A DNA stretch of 64,000 nucleotides from Pigmentibacter ruber (GTDB taxonomy: Bacteria; Bdellovibrionota_B; Oligoflexia; Silvanigrellales; Silvanigrellaceae). Under the pieces are notes generated by a model. That model ran no database searches. It was not told the origin of the DNA and saw only the letters and a program-made list of their open reading frames with translations. Of the stretch, positions 58,187 to 64,000 are shown piece by piece. The stretch's first letter is position 1. Every line of letters starts with the position of its first letter. The stretch covers positions 62,001 to 126,000 of the forward strand of contig NZ_WSSC01000002.1 of assembly GCF_009792895.1 (NCBI RefSeq), given 5' to 3'. The translations under genes were made by a program, and so were the position numbers.

Positions 58187-59083
58187 TTAAAAATTATTTT
58201 CAGAAATATTTGCATAAATCTTGTCGCAAATGTTTTCTAACGGTAAACAACTTAAACTTTTTAAGGAAAAAGGGTTTTGCAAGTGAACACCAATTTCATC
58301 TAGCGATAAAAGAGGATATGATACAAGACCTACGATAATTGCAGAATAGATATTTGTTTTATCATTCATACAAAAGGGTAATAAAATGATAAACATTAAA
58401 ATAAATCTTCTTATTTTAATTGCTAAGACGAAGGGTATTGGTGTCGATGCAATCCGTTCGCAAGCACCTACTGAATTAAGTAGTAATAAACGTTCATTTT
58501 GTAAAAGATGAAACACATATGAATTCATTTCAGGGCAAAGATATTTTTGAAAATATTCATCTAATTTGTAAGCAATATATGATGGTCTGTGTGGATGTTG
58601 TGACATTTTTTCTAGATCATCTTGCGATAAAAATTTATTAATTTTTGTTGTACTAGAATCATTTCTTAAACTATTCATGATTACATAAGGCCAAGCTGCA
58701 ATATATTTTAATATTTTCTTTTTCTCATCTTCATTTTTACAATGAACTTTTACCATTATAGAAAGATTTCTAGATTGATTTACTATATTTCCCCAAAGTT
58801 TTCTAGCTTCCCACCAACGATCTAAGCCTGCATTAACCCGTAAGACAAGAAGTATACCTAGTGCAAAGCCTGTATATTGAAAGGGGCTTATAGGAAAAGT
58901 CGATATTGGATAAATTTTTTCAATTGAGCTAGTAATATATGCATAGAGCATAAATAATATAACTCTGTGAATAACAACAGGTGTAACTGAACCATTCCAA
59001 GTTACTGCTGTTTTAAAAAATGATTTTTTTTCGTGTTGATTTATGAAGTAATATTTTTCATAATTCAAATCGGCTTGGTTCAT
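58187..59083 (-). CDS. Bestrophin-family (UPF0187) membrane protein
   Basis: The 298-residue protein has about four membrane helices (near 35-55, 70-85, 225-245 and 250-262) and the family mark LRVNAGLDRWWEARKLWGNIV near residue 80. Bestrophins are pentameric anion channels, and algal members move bicarbonate. The gene overlaps the 3' end of the beta-carbonic anhydrase gene by 26 bases on the same strand, so the two are translated together. Movement of bicarbonate is therefore a fair guess here. Confidence 0.88.
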   Translation of the reverse strand: MNQADLNYEKYYFINQHEKKSFFKTAVTWNGSVTPVVIHRVILFMLYAYITSSIEKIYPISTFPISPFQYTGFALGILLVLRVNAGLDRWWEARKLWGNIVNQSRNLSIMVKVHCKNEDEKKKILKYIAAWPYVIMNSLRNDSSTTKINKFLSQDDLEKMSQHPHRPSYIAYKLDEYFQKYLCPEMNSYVFHLLQNERLLLLNSVGACERIASTPIPFVLAIKIRRFILMFIILLPFCMNDKTNIYSAIIVGLVSYPLLSLDEIGVHLQNPFSLKSLSCLPLENICDKIYANISENNF

Positions 59084-59711
59084 TGAGAACCTCTTCCTTT
59101 ACTGCAACAGATTTCACAAAACTCTTTTGCATATGATCATATATCTTTACTTCACCAGTTTCAAATTGATAAACCCAGCCATAAAGTCTAATTTTATTTT
59201 GACGTAATGCACATGAAACAGAAGGATGTGTTTTTAAATTATCAGTTTGAGTTAGTATATTTTCTTCAATAACATCCATCAAGTTAAAGTCTTTATTTTT
59301 GCTACAAGCTAGAACTCTTTTTTTAGTTGTTTGCGCATGTCTTAACCAGTGCTTAACAGAAGGAAGTGCATCTAAATCAACTTTATCCATAAGCGCAGCC
59401 ATGGCACCACAATGTGAATGGCCACATATTACAATATTGCTAATTTTCAATCCATCTACTGCAAACTCTATCGAAGCTTCTTCTCCGCCACCAGAAGCTC
59501 CATAAGGCGGGATAATATTTCCGGCATTTCGTATAACAAATAGTTCACCTGGCTGTGTTTGTGTTAATAAATTTGGATCAATTCTGGAATCTGAGCATGT
59601 AATAAGAAGAGTATGTGGTTTTTGGCCTTGTGATAAAGTTTCAAAAAGATCTTTTTGTTCAGGAAATACGTTTTCAGTAAATTTTCTTAGACCTGGCATT
59701 AAATTTTTCAT
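59058..59711 (-). CDS. Beta-class carbonic anhydrase
   Basis: The enzyme interconverts CO2 and bicarbonate. The 217 residues carry the zinc ligands C39 (CSDSR, with D41-R43 dyad), H98 and C101 (GHSHCG). The family signatures VIRNAGNIIPP and GGGEEASIEFAV are intact. AAGGAACTT stands before the ATG. It is the first gene of a two-gene operon with the bestrophin-like channel and is divergent from the SulP-gamma-carbonic-anhydrase gene. Confidence 0.96.
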   Translation of the reverse strand: MKNLMPGLRKFTENVFPEQKDLFETLSQGQKPHTLLITCSDSRIDPNLLTQTQPGELFVIRNAGNIIPPYGASGGGEEASIEFAVDGLKISNIVICGHSHCGAMAALMDKVDLDALPSVKHWLRHAQTTKKRVLACSKNKDFNLMDVIEENILTQTDNLKTHPSVSCALRQNKIRLYGWVYQFETGEVKIYDHMQKSFVKSVAVKEEVLNEPSRFEL

Positions 59712-59920
59712 TGTAAGTTCCTTTAAATTTTTGAATATTATTATCTAAAAAAAATAATTTATCAAGAAAATAGATTTTAGAAAATTTAAAGTTACTTTAT
59801 AAATTTTTGAATAATATTTAAAAATATAAATTAGTTTGCATATAAAAAATGACTTGCAATTTCAGATTTTGAAATTATTATTTCAATAACATATAATATC
59901 ATAATCAAAAGAGGTAGAAA

Positions 59921-60343
59921 ATGCTTAAAAATATTTTACTCGCTAGTACTCTAGTTTGCTTACAACAAAATTCCTTTTCTTTAAACTCTGTAGCTGACTT
60001 ATTGGATAATACTGATTGGAGAGGGACAAGTTGCAGTAGCTATGGAGATGGATTATTTCAAGGTACTTATAACTATGTCTTTAAAGAAAACAATCGTGTG
60101 GAATCTTATTTAGAATATTATGATGATTATCATTGCACAAAACCTGCAAGTAGAACTGATGCGCAAATAATTGGAAATTATGAAGTCAAATCATTTACAA
60201 AAGATTCTCAGGGATATTCAATTAGTTTAGCTGTAAAAATGACTCATTTACGTGAAATTGTAACTTTTAATATAAGATTAAATGATAAAAATATGAAACT
60301 TTGTTGGGACAATAGATGGTGTTCAAATTTAATTAAAAGATAA
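59921..60343 (+). CDS. Hypothetical secreted protein
   Basis: I do not recognise this 140-residue protein. It has a signal peptide (about 1-20) and a strand-rich mature domain with four cysteines (SCSS, HCTK, LCWD, WCSN). The opening LDNTDWRGTSC recalls small lipocalin-like or META-type domains, but nothing firm can be said. AAGAGGTA precedes the ATG. It lies 40 bases before the SulP fusion gene on the same strand and may be in its operon. Confidence 0.7.
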   Translation: MLKNILLASTLVCLQQNSFSLNSVADLLDNTDWRGTSCSSYGDGLFQGTYNYVFKENNRVESYLEYYDDYHCTKPASRTDAQIIGNYEVKSFTKDSQGYSISLAVKMTHLREIVTFNIRLNDKNMKLCWDNRWCSNLIKR

Positions 60344-60383
60344 AGAAATTCATTTTTTATATCTTCAAGAAAAAAGGTAGAGA

Positions 60384-62441
60384 ATGAAAGTAACAAATAT
60401 TTTTGACTTATCTGAAAACAATAAAATAAATTGTTCTAAAAATATTAGTAGCAATAATTTTAAAGAATTCGCTGTTGAGTTAAGTAAAGATTGGCTCAAT
60501 ATTTTGCAAGGAAAATCATTTCTACAAGATTCTCTTTCAGCAATTACAGTAGCATCTGTTGCGTTACCTTTGAATATTGCACTTGCTGTTGCATGTGGGC
60601 TGCCTGCAAGCTCCGGCTTATTAGCTGGAGCAATTGGCGGAGGTCTTGCTGCTATTTTTGGTGGAGCGCGATTGCAAGTAACTGGTCCAGCTGCTGCATT
60701 AAACGTCATGGTTTTAGCAATTACAAAAGATTATGGGCCAATTGGGGTGTGCTTTGCTTGTTTAGTTATTGGTTGTTTCCAAATCCTGTTAAGTTTTATA
60801 TCAGCTGGAAAATTTATCAAATATGTCCCAGAAGCTGTCCTTGCTGGTTTTACAACTGGCGTGGGGATTAAATTGTTAGATTCACAAATACCTCAATTAT
60901 TCGGTTTTGATTATTCTATTTTGCACATTCTTAAAAGTGTAAATGACTATAGATGGCTTCATGAGGTTTCATGGTTTGCAGTTATTTGTGGATTATTTGT
61001 TGCTTTTCTTGTTACAGCATGTAAATCCTTTAAAAGGTTACCTGCTTCTTTTATTGCAATAGTTATTGTAACAGCACTTTCAGCGCACTTAAATTGGAAT
61101 ATAGAGAGAGTAGGTGCTATCCCAAATTTTCTTCCTTTTCCAAGTTTTCCTTGGGTAGCTTCAGATAAAATGATTAATTTAATTCTTGTTACAATTCCAT
61201 TAGCTTTTTTGGCCTCCGTGGAGTCCTTATTATCAGCACAAGCAATAGATAGAATGACTAATTTTAAAAAACCGCACAATTCTAATTTAGAATTGCTAGG
61301 ACAAGGGATTGGTAATTTAGGCTCTGGTCTTGTTGGTGGCATGCCTGTTTCGGGAGTTATTGTTCGTTCGACTGTGAACGTTCAAAGTGGAGCAAAAACA
61401 AGATTATCAGCATTTTTACACTCAATTTTATTAATTTCTTCTATTCTTTATTTTAGTCAAATAATGGAAGCAATTCCGTTGGCCGCATTGTCCGGATTAC
61501 TTTGCGTTGTAGGGTTTCGACTTGTTGAATTTAAAAGTTTTTATCACCTAATCAAAGAAAATAAATTTCAAGCTTTGTCTTTTTTAGTAACTGCAGTTGG
61601 AACAACTAGTGGGCATTTAATGCTTGGATTATTTTTGGGAATATGTATATATTTTTTAAATCGACTTTTTCATAAAAGAAATTTTGATGAAAAGTTATTA
61701 GAAAAAAATAGTCATTCAAAGTCAAAAAAAATAAGAGCTTTAATAGATACAATTGATAAGAAAGAAAATCTTTTAAAAAAGAAACATATTAATCTCGAAA
61801 AAGAAAAAAATAGTTGGTTCGAACAAATTCGTGACAAAGCTTCTTTTGCTGCTTCATCATTTGTTCATCATAAAGCTTCTATTATTGGTAAAGTAATTTT
61901 AGGAGAACAAGTACATATTGCTGCTGAAAGCTCTATTCGAGCAGATGAAGGAACCCCTTTTTATATTGGAAATAATTCTAATATTCAAGATGGTGTAGTA
62001 ATTCATGCACTAAAAGAAAAATGGGTCACAGTTGGTGAAGATGATTGGGCAGTATACATAGGTGAAAATGTTTCTGTTGCGCATCAAGCGCTTGTGCATG
62101 GACCTTGTTACATAGGAAATAATTCATTTATTGGTTTTCAAGCAATTGTGCATGACTCAATAATTGGTTCGCATTGTTACATTGGAATTGGGGCAATCGT
62201 TGTTGGAGTTGAAATTCCATCAGGTAAATATGTTCCACATGGAAGTGTTATTGATTCAATAGATAAAGTAGATCTTCTTCCAATAGTAACTGATGCTCAT
62301 TTACATTTTAATGATGATGTAGTTGAAGTAAATAAAGGTTTAGTTAAAGCTTATAAAAAACATAATAATAATTTATCTGATTCTAAAATAAATCTGTTAA
62401 ATTTAGGGGCAAAACTAAATTTACAGAGTGATAAATTTTAA
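60384..62441 (+). CDS. SulP-family transporter fused to a gamma-carbonic anhydrase domain
   Basis: Residues about 35-425 form a SulP membrane domain (QDSLSAITVASVALPLNIAL, GLAAIFGGARLQVTGPAAAL, GMPVSGVIVRSTVNVQSGAK). A charged, probably helical linker (about 430-485) follows. The usual STAS domain is absent. Instead residues about 490-640 are a left-handed beta-helix of the CcmM/Cam type, with hexapeptide repeats, NIQDGVVIH (H near 540), VAHQALVHG (two His near 565 and 570) and VEIPSGKYVPHGSVI. The three His fit the zinc site of gamma-carbonic anhydrases. A bicarbonate transporter with its own anhydrase is the likely role. SPFH genes follow after 12 bases. Confidence 0.9.
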   Translation: MKVTNIFDLSENNKINCSKNISSNNFKEFAVELSKDWLNILQGKSFLQDSLSAITVASVALPLNIALAVACGLPASSGLLAGAIGGGLAAIFGGARLQVTGPAAALNVMVLAITKDYGPIGVCFACLVIGCFQILLSFISAGKFIKYVPEAVLAGFTTGVGIKLLDSQIPQLFGFDYSILHILKSVNDYRWLHEVSWFAVICGLFVAFLVTACKSFKRLPASFIAIVIVTALSAHLNWNIERVGAIPNFLPFPSFPWVASDKMINLILVTIPLAFLASVESLLSAQAIDRMTNFKKPHNSNLELLGQGIGNLGSGLVGGMPVSGVIVRSTVNVQSGAKTRLSAFLHSILLISSILYFSQIMEAIPLAALSGLLCVVGFRLVEFKSFYHLIKENKFQALSFLVTAVGTTSGHLMLGLFLGICIYFLNRLFHKRNFDEKLLEKNSHSKSKKIRALIDTIDKKENLLKKKHINLEKEKNSWFEQIRDKASFAASSFVHHKASIIGKVILGEQVHIAAESSIRADEGTPFYIGNNSNIQDGVVIHALKEKWVTVGEDDWAVYIGENVSVAHQALVHGPCYIGNNSFIGFQAIVHDSIIGSHCYIGIGAIVVGVEIPSGKYVPHGSVIDSIDKVDLLPIVTDAHLHFNDDVVEVNKGLVKAYKKHNNNLSDSKINLLNLGAKLNLQSDKF

Positions 62442-62453
62442 TTGGAGTAATTA

Positions 62454-63332
62454 ATGATACATCAAATTTTTTTAGGTTTTATTTTTGGATTTACTGTGTA
62501 TTTAATTTTTACACTAAGGAAGATTTTTTTTCAAGTACAAGAAGGTCAAATAGCTGTTATTATTTCATTTGGAAAAGCAAAATCAATTGATATTTCAAAT
62601 AATAATTTAAAAATTTATAATTCAGGACTTCATTTGAAGCTTCCGTGGGAAAAGGTAAAGAAAATTTCAATAAAGGAACAAATATTAGACTTAACCATGT
62701 CTGAATCTGGTACAATGTTGATGACAACTGATGGTACACTTTTAAAAATAGAAGCTAAGTTAAGATATACACCTATTTTAACTAATATTTATTCACTACT
62801 ATTTTCAATGGAAAAACCATATGAACATATTAAAAATTTTTTCAATGGTTTAATGCATCAAGAAATTGGTAAATTTAGTAATACAACTGCTTTGTCTTCT
62901 GATAAAGATCTACAAATGAGAAAAGGAACATATGCTATATTAAGAACTGAAAGAGGTCATTTAAATTTACAAATTAATGATTTATTTAGTAATAAATTCC
63001 GTGAACATTATGGATTTCAATTTGAAGGAATAGATATTATTGATATTATACCACCAGAGGAACTAGCGCAGGCATTAAATGCAGTCATTCATGCCCAAAC
63101 GGAAGCGGAAAAGAATTTTGCATTAAAAGAAGCTGAATGTGAACAGAAATTACTAGCTGCTAAAAAAGGAATAGAAATAGCAAAATCAAAAGCAAAATCA
63201 GTAAAAGCTGAAATTCTTACACAAGCAAAAATTCTTGAAAAATTAAATAATGTTGGAACTCTTCAAGAATATATTCAAAGAAGAGAAACAGAAGTATATT
63301 CTGAAGCCAAATTATCTTATATTAAGAGGTAA
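62454..63332 (+). CDS. SPFH/Band 7 membrane protein, first of a pair
   Basis: The 292-residue protein has one N-terminal membrane helix (about 4-22), an SPFH domain (about 25-200; QVQEGQIAVIISFGKAK at its start) and a helical, Ala/Lys/Glu-rich C-terminal coiled coil (about 205-275). Stomatin/HflK-type proteins build membrane rings or microdomains around partner membrane proteins. The gene starts 12 bases after the SulP fusion and is followed after two bases by a second SPFH gene, which suggests a hetero-oligomer acting on the transporter. Confidence 0.88.
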   Translation: MIHQIFLGFIFGFTVYLIFTLRKIFFQVQEGQIAVIISFGKAKSIDISNNNLKIYNSGLHLKLPWEKVKKISIKEQILDLTMSESGTMLMTTDGTLLKIEAKLRYTPILTNIYSLLFSMEKPYEHIKNFFNGLMHQEIGKFSNTTALSSDKDLQMRKGTYAILRTERGHLNLQINDLFSNKFREHYGFQFEGIDIIDIIPPEELAQALNAVIHAQTEAEKNFALKEAECEQKLLAAKKGIEIAKSKAKSVKAEILTQAKILEKLNNVGTLQEYIQRRETEVYSEAKLSYIKR

Positions 63333-63334
63333 AT

Positions 63335-64000
63335 ATGAATATTAATGCCTTGAATTATGTTATAGGAATCATAGCGGGTTGTTTGCTTATTCCTTTTATT
63401 ATTTTTATTTTTCGCAATATTTCTCTTCAAGTTGAAAATGAGACGCAAGTTCTATTATGCCGTTTTGGAAAATTTATTAAAGCATTTGATAAACCAGGAT
63501 TGTATTTTCAATTAGATAAATTATTTCCATGGGTAAAATTTATTACTGTATCTTTAAAAAAAGATTTTAGATGTGTTGAAGAAATACATGTTAATGATCG
63601 CAGAGGAACAACAATAATAGTTGATTTATTTTATGAATTTAAAATATTTTCACCTACTATGGCGGCATTTCAAATAGAAAATATCGAAAAATTTATGCAC
63701 AGTACTGTGATTAGTATGACAACTACAATTTTAGGGACTTTTGAATTCAAATATATTTTGGAGAATAGAGATCTAATTAATAATATGTTGAAAGAAGAAA
63801 TTAAAAATAGATTAGAAAAATGGGGAATTAATCTTGAAACAGCATTTTTGAGCAGAATAAGTTTACTTTCTGAAGTTTCTCAACAATTATTTGATAAAGT
63901 TTCAGCTCAATTAGAAAAAACAAAAGCTGATATTGAAGAAAATGGGAAACTTGCCGTTCAGTTACTTGAAGCTCAAACTGCTGAAAAAATATCTGAATTA
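63335..64000 (+). CDS. SPFH/Band 7 membrane protein, second of a pair (partial at right edge)
   Basis: The frame opens at ATG 63335, two bases after the stop of the first SPFH gene (AAGAGG upstream), and runs off the window after 222 codons without a stop. A membrane helix (about 6-26) is followed by an SPFH domain (VENETQVLLCRFGKFIKAF, PGLYFQLDKLFPW) and the beginning of a coiled coil. It is a distinct paralog, not a copy, of its neighbour, as in HflK/HflC pairs. Confidence 0.88.
   Translation, partial: MNINALNYVIGIIAGCLLIPFIIFIFRNISLQVENETQVLLCRFGKFIKAFDKPGLYFQLDKLFPWVKFITVSLKKDFRCVEEIHVNDRRGTTIIVDLFYEFKIFSPTMAAFQIENIEKFMHSTVISMTTTILGTFEFKYILENRDLINNMLKEEIKNRLEKWGINLETAFLSRISLLSEVSQQLFDKVSAQLEKTKADIEENGKLAVQLLEAQTAEKISEL

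Overview
The window is 64 kb of an AT-rich, densely packed chromosome from a Gram-negative bacterium. It carries LPS genes (kdsB, a LapB-like protein), many signal peptides, an outer-membrane-barrel protein, cytochrome c and SCO proteins. No mobile element, CRISPR array, rRNA or tRNA was recognised. Very AT-rich spacers, alternative TTG/GTG starts, secreted ORFans and the mix of households suggest a member of the Bdellovibrionota/Oligoflexia, perhaps Silvanigrellaceae-like. This placement is inference from gene content and needs a marker-gene search.

Layout. 1-11,000 (minus strand): the ribosomal/RNA polymerase block rplK-rplA-rplJ-rplL-rpoB-rpoC (rpoC runs off the left edge). It is preceded by etfB-etfA instead of the usual secE-nusG, with leader and attenuator-like structures between genes. 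11,131-16,800: an R3H-like RNA-binding protein, uvrC, a protein joining a C2H2-type zinc finger to a kinase-like catalytic loop, a decayed periplasmic binding protein and a secreted nuclease. 16,783-22,330: a cytoplasmic BtuF-like protein coupled to a tyrosine recombinase whose catalytic residues are mostly replaced, a thioesterase, two ORFans (one S24-repressor-like), ribD and rpsO with a strong terminator. 22,500-31,000: a HAD phosphatase, a lipoprotein with twelve cysteine-paired propeller repeats, a secreted phospholipase D, a membrane-anchored Ppx/GppA-like protein, and a heme oxygenase convergent with a phytochrome that has no output domain.

31,000-43,900: a metallopeptidase fused to a predicted beta-barrel, overlapping kdsB; the LapB-like protein, rsmB, a HATPase protein, pta and ackA (acetate metabolism, about 2 kb apart) and proC. 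43,955-51,300: SCO protein, chemoreceptor, divergent EF-G, cytochrome c and ATP-dependent PEP carboxykinase. 51,500-57,700: secreted ORFans, a papain-like protease whose catalytic Cys lies upstream of any standard start codon, a periplasmic amidohydrolase, a GFA protein, a SAP-DUF6434-methyltransferase fusion and an SDR enzyme. 57,765-64,000: a peroxiredoxin pseudogene, then a group that looks devoted to inorganic carbon: beta-carbonic anhydrase, bestrophin-like channel, a SulP transporter fused to a gamma-carbonic anhydrase, and two SPFH membrane-scaffold proteins (the last cut by the right edge).

The most notable items are the zinc-finger/kinase-like protein, the SulP-gamma-CA fusion with its neighbours, the papain-like gene with a missing standard start, the inactivated recombinase, and the two pseudogenes found in apparent non-coding gaps.
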